Source of the DNA: Oncomelania hupensis
Taxonomy: Eukaryota; Mollusca; Gastropoda; Littorinimorpha; Pomatiopsidae
Assembly (NCBI GenBank): GCA_036898135.1
Contig: CM072522.1
Span: 60,593,070 to 60,657,069, forward strand
Length of the DNA: 64,000 bases
Reading direction: 5' to 3'
Shown here: positions 1 to 12,252 of the stretch, in pieces
How the letters are laid out: every line of letters begins with the position of its first letter
Position numbering within the stretch: position 1 is the stretch's first letter
Position numbers and translations under genes: made by a program
The notes under the pieces: model-generated
Seen by the model: the letters and a program-made list of their open reading frames with translations, nothing else
What the model was told of the DNA's origin: nothing
Databases searched by the model: none

Positions 1-285
1 CTGCTTTCATTACTCCTGATGGGACGTACGAGTGCCTAAAGATGCCCTTTGTCATGGTCAGCAGCGGAGCTACCCCGAAGAGAGGAATGAAGATGATGCT
101 CGATGGGATGGACAACGTCGTGTGTTACTGGGACGACCAGCTAGTCCACACCTACACGTGGGAAGAGCATCTGCAGACCTTGAGGGAGCTGTTCCACCGT
201 CTTCAAGAAGTCAACCTGACCGTGAGACCCAGTAAGTGCATTCTGGGAACCTACAACGTCGACGTGGTTGGACATTCGATGAAGA
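1..285 (+). pseudogene. Reverse transcriptase fragment of Gmr1-like copy A
   Basis: The frame starting upstream of the window reads through RT motifs seen in the two larger copies: the PDGTYECLKMPF block and the catalytic YWDD box (around 123-140), then the thumb region. Identity to 14490-14780 and 22130-22420 is high over the whole stretch. It lacks both the N-terminal fingers (off window) and everything after the thumb. The frame after position 285 is unrelated to RT. It is a relic, not a working polymerase. Confidence 0.85.
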
Positions 286-540
286 AGGAGACAACGGAGG
301 ATGCACTGACGCCAGGAAAGCCCACGAGATCACTGTCTTTGACCCTGGGCCAATGACAACTGTAACGGATTAGGGTGTCGTTTCTTTGCCGATGAAAAAC
401 ATTTACTCTGTGTAGATAAACTGTGAATATTGACAGTATCCAGACAGACTGAAATAAGTTTTAATTCTGGTCTTTGGTTGCGCACTGCTTCTTAACGTTG
501 TTGAAATAAATTAAGTAAATTTCTTCTTGTGTGGGGGTTA

Positions 541-1124
541 TGTTACGTTGAAACGCGCATGTCTGTACGTATAAAACGCGCGCGATAGATCTGATCGTTT
601 TATTTTGCAAAGCATTCAATAACACAGTGTATTTACCTTTGATTTGATTTCGCATTGTTGTTAGAAGAAGCATTGTATAACGTTGATAAATTTCGTTGGT
701 CGATATTATTGGAGAATTCTCTAGGTTTGCTTGTTTACTATCGATCGAAACTTTACAATAAAAGTAGATATCTGAGATAATTCTTGCACTGTAAAGAAAG
801 TTGTATGTCGTAAGACAGTGATGACGAAGTTTATTCCGATTGGTTCTAATTGTGTCTTGCCTGAATGTTCTTTCTTTCTCTGGAGTATAGAGAGACTATA
901 TATGTACCGCACTGTTTGAGTTGTGTTGAAAGTGAAAAGTTGAGAGTGGAAAAAGCGATTGTATGCAGTTGTTGATGTTCGCTGAAAAAAGTTGGAAAAC
1001 TACATACGACGACTTCTGCCTTGTTGCTGAGTGAGCAGGCTGCTTGGATAAACGAATCTGAGTTACACTTATCATGTTTCAAGCATCGGGGCTGAATCAA
1101 CTGATAAAAAAAACGAGTGTAACA
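541..1124 (+). repeat. 3' LTR of Gmr1-like copy A
   Basis: The repeat begins TGTTACGTTGAAACG and ends GAGTGTAACA, so the termini are short inverted repeats (TGTTAC/GTAACA). It is preceded by a G-rich polypurine stretch (about 531-537). The same termini bound the LTRs of copies B and C. Length is 584 bp. Sequence right after it (1125 on) is Polinton polymerase coding sequence. Confidence 0.85.
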
Positions 1125-1974
1125 AATCCAATCAAAGGAAAAATAAGAAGGCTGTATTGAATAGTAAGAACTCGGATAACAAATGTTTTATGTCGTGTGT
1201 TTTTACGAAACATGTCTAGAGTATTAGGACACACTTTAAAGGATAAGTGCCAACAATATTTGTGCAAATGCTGTTTAACCAGAGTATATAGTTTGCAAGT
1301 GGCTGACAATCATAAAAAAATATGCAAAAGCTTAACAGATATTCAAACCTGTCTTGTGTTACCAAAGCCAGGTTCTGAAGTATATTTTAAAAACATCAAC
1401 AAACAATTCAAACAACCCTATATAGTTTATGCCATCTTCGAATACAAAATATTTTAAAATATCCAATCCTGCAAGGGTTTAGTAGGCCTAATTTATTCCT
1501 CACACACCTTCATGGACAACATACAGAGCCTGTGATTTACAGAGGGCCCGACACAGCTTGGATGTTCTTAAATGAGATTAACAAAATATCCAAATTGTGT
1601 TTACTGCAGCTAGAAAATCCGGCGCCTATGATATTTACTGAATCTGACTCCAAAAATGTTGAAGCAGTTACACATTGCCATATTTGTAATAATGAGTTTT
1701 TAGCTCTAAGGACCAAAGAGTTAGAGATCATAGTCATATAGCGGGGCATTCAGAGGCGCCGCTCATCAGAAGTGCAACTTAGAATATGGAATGAAACAAT
1801 TCTATCTCCCTTCGAAATTATGACTAGACGAACGCACACAGAGTGTCATGTATTGCCGAGACAGAAGAAAAATATAAAACTTTCACTCTGAATAAATTAA
1901 AGTAATATGACAGCTTTCAATATTTGTCTTCCAGTTTAGAAACACTAGCAAAGAACTTGCTTAACTATCCTTTA

Positions 1975-3335
1975 CAGGGTGACACAAAAACGGTCATCAC
2001 CAAAAAACGAATAACTTCCAAAATGTTAGTTAGATCAACACAAATCTTTAGCTACATTAGGTCCAGCCTGTGTAGCAGACATCTCCAAAGTTTCACGTCT
2101 GTACAATAAAAAATACTCTTTGTTTTAATGGCGCTCCAAAATGTGCTCCAAATGAGCTCCCCAGCGCAACAGGCACATTTGGATCCGGCGGGCAAAGTTT
2201 TCAATGACCCTCCCGCATTCTTCCATTAGGATCACTCTTATTGCTGCTGTGATTGCTGCTTTCAGGTCAGGAATAGTCTGGGGGTTGTTGCCATATACCC
2301 TGACCTTAAGGTATCCCCAGAGATAAAAAAAAAAAAATCTGGGGGGGTTCAAGTTCGGTGAATGCAGCGACCACTCCGGGTCACACCTGCGGCTGATCAG
2401 TCGGTCAGGGAAACGCTCCTGTAGCCTTGCCAATGATTCGTTTGAGGTTTGGGGGGTGGCACAATCCTGCTGGAACCACTGAAGGACCCTGATGACTCCT
2501 CTCCGTCGTCCAAGTGCTGTCCAGAACTTGCCAAAAACATGGACACATCGCTCAGTGTTGATTGTCACAGACCGCTCGTTGTCGTCCTCGAACCAAAATG
2601 GTCCAATGATGCCATGTTTGGAGATGGCAGTGCACTTCACCGAGTTTAATGGCCTTTGCAGACAGTGCTCATGGGGTGTGCTACCCCAGAAGATATTGCT
2701 CTTCGAGTTCACGTGACGTGACAACAGAAAATGTGCCTCGTCCGAAAACCAGACATTTTCAAGGAAGTCTGGCACAGAGTCAATCTTGTCGCAAAACCAC
2801 TGGCACATGATCACTCGCTTCCTCATGTTGTCAGGTGTAAGCTTGTGTTTAATCTGTATCCTGTAAGGATGCAGGTGGAGATCTGAGTTTTCTCCGCACG
2901 GACTACTGATTGATTCCAAGCTCCTGACTCCACCATTGCACAGACTTGCCTGGGCTGAGGACAACAGAGTCTCTGACTGCAGCAATGTTGTGTGGTGTCT
3001 TTGATGATTTCGGTCGTCCAGAGTGTGATTGTCTGTTAATGTCTTTATAATTGAGGTTATGCACAGTCCCATGGGTTCTGAACTTGTTGACACAGCTGTA
3101 GATCATTGAGTGGACAGGAAATTATTGACATTTGAACTGTTCTTTGACTTGCAATTGAGCTTCGTGGATAGACTTCAACCAAACATACTATAAATGTCTT
3201 CCTCAGTAGTCCATGGCATCTCGAAGGTCGAAGTTGGTAGACTCTTAAAACATCATTTTTTATTGATAAATCTGAAAACTAAAAATAAAAAAAGTTATTC
3301 AAGTTTAGGTGATTACCATTTTTTGTGTCACCCTG
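1975..3335 (-). mobile_element. Tc1/mariner-type DNA transposon, complete ends
   Basis: The element has terminal inverted repeats starting CAGGGTGACACAAAAA at both ends (1975 inward, 3335 inward on the other strand), with further similarity for about 40 bases. It is flanked by TA on both sides (1973-1974 and 3336-3337), the hallmark target duplication of this superfamily. Length is 1361 bp. The transposase is on the minus strand. The host sequence, Polinton polymerase B, continues sensibly on both sides, so the insertion is younger than the Polinton. Confidence 0.9.
2125..3219 (-). pseudogene. Mariner transposase, DD41D type, frameshifted
   Basis: The N-terminal helix-turn-helix region lies in other frames (from an ATG at 3219, with a stop soon after). 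The catalytic domain is open from about 3093 to 2125. The first two catalytic aspartates sit in VWFSDEAHF and FQQDCATPQT. The third should sit in an NPPDFF..LWGYLK block, but the conceptual frame reads NPPR. A run of C and a run of T at about 2325-2350 carry compensating indels, and the D codon is visible one base out of frame. Counting residues from the second to the third position gives 41, which suggests the DD41D group. It would cut and paste the element in the nucleus if intact, but it is not. Confidence 0.8.
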
Positions 3336-5065
3336 TACTAGTAAATATTTTCCAGACGTTACACTTATTCGGAAAGGTGTGTATCCTTATGAATACATGG
3401 ACTATTGGGAAGTGTTTGAAGATTTGGGATTACCACCTAAAGAAAACTTGTATTCCTCACTCAGTAAAACATTTATTAGTGATTATGATTACCAGCATGC
3501 TCAAACTGCCTGGAATGCACTGATGTAAAAACTTTGGTGACTACCACGGCATATATTTAAAAGCTGACGTCTGTTTGTTGGCCGATATGTTTCAAAACTA
3601 TAGAGAAACGAGTTTGCATTATTACTCCCTTAATCCTTCTCAATACATTTCTTCACCAGGAATCAGTTGGGATGCTTTCTCAAAACTTAATGATTCTAAA
3701 ATTTATCTTATAACGGACCAGGTACTGATGACAATGATTGAGTACGGCATTCGTGGTGGAATACGTGTGGCAGCTCTTAATTATTGCAAAGCCAAGAAAA
3801 AATAGCTGAAGCATTATGACACCTCACAGAAAACTAATTATATAGTGTACTTAGATGCAAACAATGTATAGGTAGGGTTTGGGCAATGAGTGAGGCTTTA
3901 CCGGTTTCAGATTTCAAAGTACATGTTAATCCAAACCCTGCAAACTTATCGTGGTTAGGCAGTATTTTAAAAAAAAACCTAAAGATCATACTATAGGGTT
4001 TCTTGTTGAAGTTGAAATAGAGTACCCCAAGGCCTTACACAACCTACATAATGATTACCCATTAACACTGGAAAGAATGTATGGTACAGATAAGCAACTT
4101 AAACTTATTCTTAACCTCTTCAATAAATTTAATTACGTCTGTCACTACAGAAACCTGCAGTTCTACATCAGACATGGCATGAAGTGCACAGCAGGCCATA
4201 AGCTTTTACACTTTAAACAAACGAAGGTCTTGGCTGGGTACATCAATAAAGACACAGAGCTCAGAAAATAGGCACAATCTATGTTTGAAAAAAAAAAGAT
4301 TTTTTAAGCTGCTGAATAACAGCTCTTTTGGTAAAACTATAGAGAACCCTTACAAGCGAAAAGACGTCAGGCTAATTACAACAACTAATCAAGCAATTAA
4401 ATTAACATCTAAGCCTCAATACCTTGGTTACAAAGAGTTTTATGACTCACTATATGCCGTTACTATGAAAACCACACAAGTTAATCTAGACAAACCCATG
4501 TTTATGGGATGACCATTCTTGACCTATCCAAATTACTAATGTTTGAATATTACTATGACTACTTTAAACCTAAATACTTGGAGGCCAGAGTTTTATACAC
4601 AGACACAGATTCATGTATACTAGACATCCCTACTGAAGATATTTATGAAGATTTGGAATCAGAACTACAACTTTATGTTACTAGTAAATACTCTGAAAGT
4701 CACCCTTTGTACAGCAAAACAAACCAAAGAAGTTAGATTTGATGAAAGATGAAATGAACTGGAAACTAATGGAAGAATACGCAGGACTGCGATCTAAGCA
4801 GTACAGTATTAAACACGAATTGGGAGAATCTTCAAAAGCAAAAGGCACCAAAAGGCTGCAATAAAAAACAGAGATATTAGACACGAAAAATACCTGGAAA
4901 CCTTAGATGGGAAAAAAGTTGAAAGATACCCTAACACAACTGTACAGTCTAGAAACCATGTACTATCCACTGCAATGACGACAAAAAGACATTGTGCGCC
5001 AATGACACAAAGAGGGTAAGGGTAACTAAAGAGTTTGCATACGCTGTAGGCCACTATAAATTAGA

Positions 5066-5637
5066 AACTATGAATAAGAAGCAAGACCAACAGAGCCTGT
5101 AGGACTGGATTAAATATGAACTGCTTTTTCTTTAGCATCTAGTTGCTCCAATGTAGACAGGGAGTGGATCACTGGCAGTGTGTACAGAGAGTGGATCACT
5201 AGCACCAGCGGTCCTGACCTGTAGCCAGTGGCATCCAGCAGCACAGCTACTTCCTTTGTTTTGGGTTCACAGGCGACAGAGCCCCTGGGAGCGACAGTCA
5301 TAATGCATAAAGTATGATCAAGCCACAGTCAGACAGCAGCTCATTCATTATTTATATCATCCCGCGAGAACACAAAGTGAATGCATTGGATTCTTTATTT
5401 GAATTATATATCAAGTCCCACTTGCCTGGGACAAATTAGTCTGATGAACGTTGGCAGTGTGAGTTCGGACTAGCTGGATAAGAGGTTTGCCTTAAACGTG
5501 TCGACAGTGTAGTGCATTTACCAATAAAATCCAAGTGTTGCCGACATGGAGTGAGACATTGAACTGTGCTTTAACAAAATATAACGCTGATGTTGGTTTT
5601 TTGTGTGTCTTTTTTGGTCTTGAATTGATCCGTTATT
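5066..5637. other. Unassigned spacer upstream of the Ser/Thr-rich exon
   Basis: No convincing gene or repeat is visible. A short direct repeat (GTGGATCACT, at about 5164 and 5193) is present. This region would hold the promoter of the gene starting at 5638, but I see no clear TATA or initiator element. Confidence 0.3.
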
Positions 5638-6481
5638 ATGGCTACGTTGTTGAAGGTCAAAACGGTGACCTTGTTGACCTTACTCTTGACTTTGCTTGGG
5701 AGGATAGCTGCACCCAGTGACGACAAATCCCCGATTTCTCAAAATTTTCCGGATGTGACACCATCACTGGATATCTCGACTGCTATGTCAACAGTTACCT
5801 CATCACTGGTGACCTCAACAGCTACGCCATCTCTGGAGATGTCACTATTGGATATATCAACAGCTACGTCAACCCTGAAGACGTCAACAGTTACGTCATC
5901 ACTAGAGACGTCAACTGTTAGGTCATCACTAAAGACGTCAACTGCTACATCACCACTGGAGACGTCAACAGCTACGTCATTATTGGAGACGCCAACAGCT
6001 ACGTCATCACTGCAGACGTCAACATCTACCTCACCACTGGATACGCCAACAGCTACGTCGTCAACTTCACGTTGTGCAAAGCATATCCAATCTATTCCAA
6101 ATTTTTGTGGGACCAAATTTATGTGCGAAATAGAAAGTGGCCGCTTCCTGATGAAGACAGGGTTCTACTCTGGTGTCAAACCAGTCATTGAAATTACTAA
6201 ACATGAAGGACACGCCACCGTGGACATAGAACTTGGTCCAGCATCTCGAGAATGCGCATGGAATGTCACTATTCCTGATCAAACGATTGACAGGACCTAT
6301 CTAAGCCTGACCATTGATTCTACCAACAAAGCCAAAGATACATTTAATTTAACCGTTCGCTTGGATGAGGACTACACTGGTGAGGTTCACGAATTCGACA
6401 GTGAACATCTGTTCAACAAGTCCGCCACCGTTACATCACCTGTCAACCTCACCATCACCCTCTCCAACTTCGATAACTTAG
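5638..6481 (+). CDS. Exon 1 of a secreted mucin-like/vWA/CUB protein
   Basis: The ATG at 5638 opens a signal peptide with the hydrophobic core LLTLLLTLLG and likely cleavage near RIAA. Residues about 35-142 are Ser/Thr-rich degenerate repeats (TSTATSSLET type), a likely O-glycosylated linker. Residues about 143-281 form a Cys-containing segment of no recognised family with four N-glycosylation sequons (NVT, NLT, NKS, NLT). The exon probably ends at the donor TTAG|GTAACA (6481/6482), in phase 1. Frame-through beyond that reads only a CA microsatellite. The next phase-matched exon is the vWA exon at 16446. The role is probably extracellular matrix or adhesion, by analogy with vWA/CUB proteins. 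Confidence 0.65.
5760..6066 (+). repeat. Degenerate in-frame tandem repeat coding Ser/Thr-rich linker
   Basis: Imperfect units of about 30-36 bp with the core ACGTCAACAGCTACGTCAT repeat roughly nine times inside exon 1. They encode TST.TSSLET-type peptides and preserve the frame throughout. Confidence 0.8.
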
Positions 6482-6483
6482 GT

Positions 6484-6493
6484 AACACACACA

Positions 6494-6524
<31 letters not shown>

Positions 6525-6527
6525 CAC
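6484..6527 (+). repeat. (AC)n microsatellite
   Basis: About 40 bp of CA dinucleotides immediately follow the proposed splice donor of exon 1. Confidence 0.95.
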
Positions 6528-6677
6528 TATCCTATCCTATCCCATCCTGTCCTATACCGTAACTCGAAGGTCGTAGGGGGCACCACAGGTCATCCATTAA
6601 CCAGCATACTCCATCTTTCTCTAGCCTCAGCAACCCTAATGGCTTCGCTCAGTGTCAAGCCAGTCCATTCTCAAATG
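6528..6677 (-). mobile_element. RTE-like LINE, 3' end fragment
   Basis: On the minus strand this reads the last ~40 residues of the RTE-like polymerase (the SEAMRAAEDRERWSMLV-type end) and then the short 3' tail with CCTAT/ATAGG pentamers. It matches the 3' end of the fuller copy at 33480-33600. Confidence 0.8.
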
Positions 6678-7068
6678 TTGAAACCTGACCATTCTGTCTG
6701 ATGATTTAGTTTCTTTTAGAAGCTGTTCATAGTTGAGATGATTTTTATTTTGTTACATGTAAGTGTGCTTGAAGAAACTATCATTTTGATCAACTGTCTC
6801 GATGTCCACTTTATCCTGTTTATTTTGTAAAAAAGCAAGATTAGTTTTGGGTTTTGTAAGTTTGCAAACATCATCTCCACGTTCTACACTTTCCATATAG
6901 TATGCCATGTCTTGGTTGTACTTTTTATGTTCTTTAATAATAGTAAGTTGTGTATCAGTATATCTTGAAGTTAAACTTGTTGAAGGTCTATAAACTGGGG
7001 GGTGCCGGTACTAAAGCTAATAAAACCTCATTATCGAGGCTCTCGTATGACAAAATAATGTCTTCATT

Positions 7069-7069
<1 letters not shown>
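6678..7069. other. Unassigned intronic sequence
   Basis: AT-rich sequence with no reading frame or repeat I can assign. Confidence 0.3.

Positions 7070-7151
<82 letters not shown>
7070..7151 (+). repeat. (AAT)n microsatellite at a LINE 3' end
   Basis: About 82 bp of uninterrupted AAT. It sits exactly where the 3' tail of the minus-strand CR1/L2-like LINE is expected. Confidence 0.95.
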
Positions 7152-7153
<2 letters not shown>

Positions 7154-7760
7154 TGCATTTATACAACGCATTTTTCATTAGAATAACAACTCAATGCGCT
7201 TACACACATCATTCGTACGCATCATCACAACATTCGCACTACATCATGTACAGCTTCATTGAGAAAGTATTATTACTGTTCTAACTATTACACAGAAAAC
7301 GCCTTGCGGAACAAGTGCGTTTTTAAGCAGCTCTTAAAGGAAGCAAGGTCTGTACAATGTCTTAAACCGGCAGACAGCGCTTTCCAAACCTTGGGTGCGT
7401 GAAAACTAAAAGACCGGTCGCCAACTGTCTTAAGCAGATGCTTGGGCGTTTTCAACAGTTTTTTATATCATGAGCGCAAATATCGGGTTGTAGTGTAGGT
7501 AGTAAGTACCTCAGACAGATATGGTGGAAATGACTGGTCGAAGTGACGGAAAGCTAGGACAGCAATTTTGTATTCAATGCGGAAATTGACAGGGAGCCAG
7601 TGGAGTTGCATTAAGAGAGGCTTGACATGATCAAGTCTCCGTTTTTGAAGCACAAGCCGAGCAGCACAGTTCTGTGCAGTGGGCTAACTTCATCAATGGG
7701 GAGACCAACTAGAACTGAATTACAATAATCATTAGTAACAATATTAATAGTTTGACTATC
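7070..7760 (-). mobile_element. CR1/L2-like LINE, 3' fragment
   Basis: Minus-strand reading gives blocks typical of the end of CR1/L2 polymerases: YCNSVLVGLP (about 7730-7700), a TAQNCAARL-like stretch, HWLPVNFRIEYKIAVL (about 7600-7550), PPYLSEVL, then SFHAPKVWKAL and LKTHLFRKAF (about 7420-7290). A short 3' untranslated part and an ATT tail follow. The pieces lie in different frames, so it is a dead 5'-truncated copy. Confidence 0.8.
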
Positions 7761-9545
7761 TTCTGTAATAGAATCTTTTTCTTGCCTTGAAATAACTTGT
7801 TCATTATTGTTACGTGATGGTGCGTGTGAAATGCGCACGATATTACGAATATGAATATTTATTGTCATAAAACCAAAACAAGGTTTACAAGACACAATAT
7901 ATGGTACATTGACGCATGCAATTCTTGTCATTGTGTCAAGAGAAAAGTCTTGACATTTATAGTGCAGAAAGTCTTATTTTGAAGCAGCGAAAATATAGGA
8001 TGAAAGATAGTTTGAACATATTCCCGTTTGAAAAATCATGCTCGGTTTCAATATTGCAAGGTTGTTTATGAATAATTCCCTATCATTAGAGTTGAGAACT
8101 TCACCAATAAACTTTTGTCTTTCATTATTATACAATACACACTTGTCCAAAAAGTGAAGCTCGTCTTCAATCACGTTGCAACATTGACACAAACGGTGCT
8201 CTCGAGGGATATTTTTATATCTGCCCTTTTCGATTTCAAGCTCGTGTGCGCTTATTTTTAACTTGCACATGGATTGTCGGTAATTAAGGTTTTTACATAA
8301 AAGATACGTTTGAAATTCATATCTAGTTCCTGTATTCATTTGATTGTAAAAGGCTAATTTGGATTTCTGATCGTATCTTTTTTTGTTCCAAAATAAAATA
8401 TATTTCTCCTGAAGCTTCTCCTTTAGCATAAATTTTAATCGTGTTAAACTTAGGGTACCTTGGTTTGACCAAATGTGACCCAAACCTAAACTGCGTAAAA
8501 TATGTTTTACACAGAGTATCCATGTATTTTCTGAATCATTCAACACCATTTCATGATACGTATAATGAAGTAAAGCTGACTTTGAAGATGTGGTCAAGTG
8601 TATCCAGAAAGAGATTGTGTGACATATCATACTGATAGAAATTGGATAACGACCCAATTCTGCAAGCACTGCTAGCTTAATTGATTTCTTATGAACTCCT
8701 AAAATATTTCTACAAAATTTAATGTGAAGACTTTCGGAAACATTTTGTGACGAAAAAGAATCAGCAAAAATATTAAATAAGTCATCTTGGGGCTGATTTT
8801 GCAATTTAGTTATATTGAAGGGAAACCCGACCTCTGCAGCATAGGTCAGAACCGGCTTTACTAGCATATCAAATAAGTGAAGCATTGTTCTTAACTCTAT
8901 GTTTTGCCCACGAATAGTTCGTCTTAAAGCATGTGAGGCTTTATTAGCTTGTTGTGTAAGATTTTTTTCAGCAATGTGAAGACCTGAACTTTTATGGAAA
9001 ATAATTCCTAAATATTTGTACTGTTCTACAATAGGTATAATGTTTTGACCACAGGTAAAAATTATCGGTACTTTTGGTTCTATTTTAGAAAATACGATAA
9101 CTTTGGTCTTATCAGTATTAACCTTTAGGCCCCAATCTAAACAGTAGGTATGTAATTGACTTAATTTGTTTTGTAACCCTGCTTTTGTGGTTGCTAGTAA
9201 TACTATGTCATCTGCATATAGCAAGCATGATAGTTCTTTTTGCGTTGTAGCATTCAACATTGGGGAATCAAATCCAGAAACATATTGTGTTATGTCATTT
9301 ATAAAAATATTAAATAATGTTGGGCTTAAGTTATTTCCTTGTAGAACTCCTTTTTTAATCGGTATTTCTCTTGTATAACCATCATTAGTTTTGCTATAAA
9401 CGCTATTGTTGGTATACATGTCTTTGATAATGTTATAACACTGTCCATGAAAACCTACTTGTTTCATTTTAAACAAAAGTGCATCATGCCACACATTATC
9501 AAATGCTTTATTAAAATCAACAAAACATCCATAAAGTCTTCAATC
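7761..9545 (-). mobile_element. Non-LTR retrotransposon, 5'-truncated, clade uncertain
   Basis: The element is truncated within the RT domain at about 9545 and continues through the RT core and a long C-terminal region to 7974, then about 200 bp of 3' untranslated sequence. It lies in the first intron of the vWA gene, antisense to it. Confidence 0.8.
7974..9494 (-). pseudogene. LINE reverse transcriptase, C-terminal two thirds
   Basis: A 506-codon open frame, with the FVDFNKAFD motif just upstream (about 9540-9500). It contains the GVLQGNNLSPTLFN motif, the YADD catalytic box (about 9220-9209), and a C-terminal Cys-His cluster (CQCC...HFLDKC) typical of several LINE clades. The frame is uninterrupted, but the 5' half including endonuclease is gone, so the copy cannot move by itself. 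I cannot place it firmly in a clade. Confidence 0.8.
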
Positions 9546-9599
9546 TTTTGTTTTTAAAGTTCGATCAACTATTTTTTTTTTCAGAATAAATATTATTTA

Positions 9600-10339
<740 letters not shown>

Positions 10340-10342
10340 TTT

Positions 10343-10360
10343 TGGGGGCCAAGCCTGCGA
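10343..10360 (+). promoter_or_regulatory. Candidate tRNA primer-binding site, copy B
   Basis: TGGGGGCCAAGCC starts 4 bases after the LTR end. It begins with the TGG expected from a CCA-ended tRNA and is conserved in copy C (18070 on). I have not matched it to a tRNA. Confidence 0.45.
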
Positions 10361-10857
10361 TCCACGTCATAGCCAAGGGTTCAAATGCTACAACAAGCGA
10401 GTCAACGTTACGAGAGGCAAGCATCGAGGATAGTCGCCAACGAGTTGCGTCGGGATGGGCCAACATACTGGGACTACATCCCCGATAGATTTGGGTTGAC
10501 TGCAAGGGCGTGTAGTCGCTGAAGAGTTGCTTCCTGAGCGAACAACAGATCGGGACTATGTGGCTGCCGCAAGACTACGTCGAGGGACAGTCTCGGAGCT
10601 ACATCGCCAGTATTAGAGAGAGCGACGAGCGGACGTCGCGTCTACTTCAGCACAGGAGCGTGTACATCCACATCAGCGGGGTGCAGCGTCGCATACGACG
10701 AGGACAGCGGGGCCTGCGTCAGCGAAGGCGACTAGTGACAAGCATCAGCGCTACTGCAGAAAGCGTCCTGTTCTAGAACAGTCTAGAAAGGTGCAGCACA
10801 GTCAAGAACTTTCTTAAAAAAGAACTTTCTAGAAAAGAACTTTCCAGAAGCATCAAG

Positions 10858-12252
10858 ATGGCTGACTTCTGGCAGAAAGGGATTGAACTGAATCTTAAAG
10901 GCAAACAGCTGACGGAGTACGTCAAGTCTCAGGAGAGAATACAAGCAATAGTACTCGAAGAGCAACGTCGGGGTGAAGAAATAGAATTAGAACAGAAGCG
11001 TCTAGAATTAGAAGAGTGGCGGCAAGAAAAAGAAGAGCGGCGGCAAGAAAAAGAAGAGCAACGACGGCGTGAAGAACGAGAAATTGAACAGCAGCAGCAA
11101 GAAAGAGAAGAGCAACGTCGCCGGGAAGAAAGAGAAGCTGAGCGTCAGTACCAGCTAGAGTTGGCGCGTATCCAAAACAATCAGCATGCGCCGCAAGTCA
11201 GCAGCGACCACATGGCTCCAAAATTGCCAGCGTTCGTCGACGGGAAGGACCAGATTGACAGTTATCTGTCGAGATTCGAAAGGTTTGCTGAAAGCTCTAA
11301 CTGGCAACATCAAGACTGGGCGATTCGACTCAGTGCACCTTTGACAGGGCAAGCATTTGAAGTTTACACCAGACTGTCGAACAATGACGCCAAAAAATAC
11401 GACGTCTTGAAAGAGGCCCTATTGCATTGCTACAGTTTTACAGAGAAAAGCTACCGTAAACGCTTCCGCGAATATCGACCTCTGTCAGACGAGACACCAA
11501 ATAAATTTGTGGAGCGCCTGTCGTCATACTTACACAAGTGGGTGGAACTATCAGGCAAAGGGAAGTCTTACGATAGTCTCCATGACCTAATCGTGAAAGA
11601 GCAATTCCTCAATGTCTGTCACAAGGACCTGGCAACCCACATAGAATTACAAAAGCTGCAGACGCTTAATGATGTGACCGAGGTTGCTGAAAGATATCTC
11701 CTCGCTCACGGAAAAACGCTGGGGCCACCCAAGGCGACGAAACCATTTCAGAAGACTGGAAACCATGGGAATCAGATCCAGGGGAGCCAGACAAGCCAGA
11801 GAAAGACGGACTCCACGCCACCTCCCAGGGAAGGGCATTCAAGAGGCTGTTTCACTTGCAACGCTACAGACCACAGAGCGGCTAATTGTACTCAAAACAA
11901 GAGTAGCGGAAAGCGGAGCAATACGGACAATGCAGCGGCGGGCAACCGGCAGAGGCGGTTCTCCAATCAAAGGCAAACCAGTAGATCTGACCATCAAGTG
12001 TGCGGCGGGAGCGTCATTCTTCCGAGTGAGACCGAGCGCACAGCTACTCCTGCGGACGTACAAGAGTGCATAACCGACGGCCAACTTCTCCTTGCCAACG
12101 GGAAATCCATCCCCGTCGTCACCAGCGCAGCTATGACCGTCCAGAACATGCCTGTTTCCAAGGGACGCGTCGGAAATCATGAAGTGACTGTTCTAAGAGA
12201 CTCTGGCTGCAGTGGGGTCATCGTCAGAGAAGACCTAATCGCTAAAGAATAG
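10858..12252 (+). pseudogene. Gag and start of protease, Gmr1-like copy B
   Basis: The ATG at 10858 opens a Gag with a highly charged Glu/Arg/Gln coiled-coil region (residues about 30-100). A capsid-like region follows, then a CCHC zinc knuckle (CFTCNATDHRAANC, about 11851-11892) that would bind RNA. The frame then runs into the retropepsin active-site segment RDSGCSG (about 12199-12219). It ends at TAG 12250, where copy C has CAG, so this stop is a point mutation. Gag would form the cytoplasmic particle and protease would cut the polyprotein. Confidence 0.8.

Larger units (their letters stand above)
1..1124 (+). mobile_element. Gmr1-like Ty3/gypsy element, copy A (3' part, internally deleted)
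   Basis: This is the right-hand end of an LTR retrotransposon whose left part lies outside the window. It holds a reverse transcriptase fragment (1-285), a short 3' untranslated stretch matching copy C (about 398-540), and a complete 3' LTR (541-1124). RNase H is missing. The frame breaks off shortly after the RT residues GHSMKKE and homology to copy C resumes only in the 3' untranslated part, so an internal deletion has joined the two. The LTR directly abuts Polinton polymerase sequence at 1125, so this copy inserted into that older element. Confidence 0.85.
1125..5065 (+). pseudogene. Polinton/Maverick protein-primed DNA polymerase B, decayed and interrupted
   Basis: Pieces in shifting frames follow the order of the Polinton family-B polymerase. 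They are: an N-terminal DNKCF block (about 1170-1200); a Cys-rich segment and the exonuclease region reading YAIFEY, where a D is expected (about 1420-1440); a CHIC...RDHSHI Cys/His segment (about 1680-1745); KGVYPYEYMD (3378-3407); ISWDAF; an LDANN..G motif (about 3850-3880); LEYP-like and HYRNL blocks (4010-4170); NNSSFGKTIEN (4315-4347); and the YTDTDS motif C (about 4594-4611). The C-terminal part with GLRSKQYS follows to about 5060. A mariner element splits it at 1975-3335. Frames are broken by many indels and stops, so it is not functional. No other Polinton genes (integrase, ATPase, capsid) are seen. Confidence 0.85.

Noticed and set aside
5110..5301. Minus-strand frame of 63 codons
   Set aside because: No family resemblance and contains a short direct repeat; likely chance.
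5739..6116. Minus-strand Val/Asp-rich frame opposite exon 1
   Set aside because: Shadow of the Ser/Thr repeat-coding strand, which has the signal peptide and splice donor.
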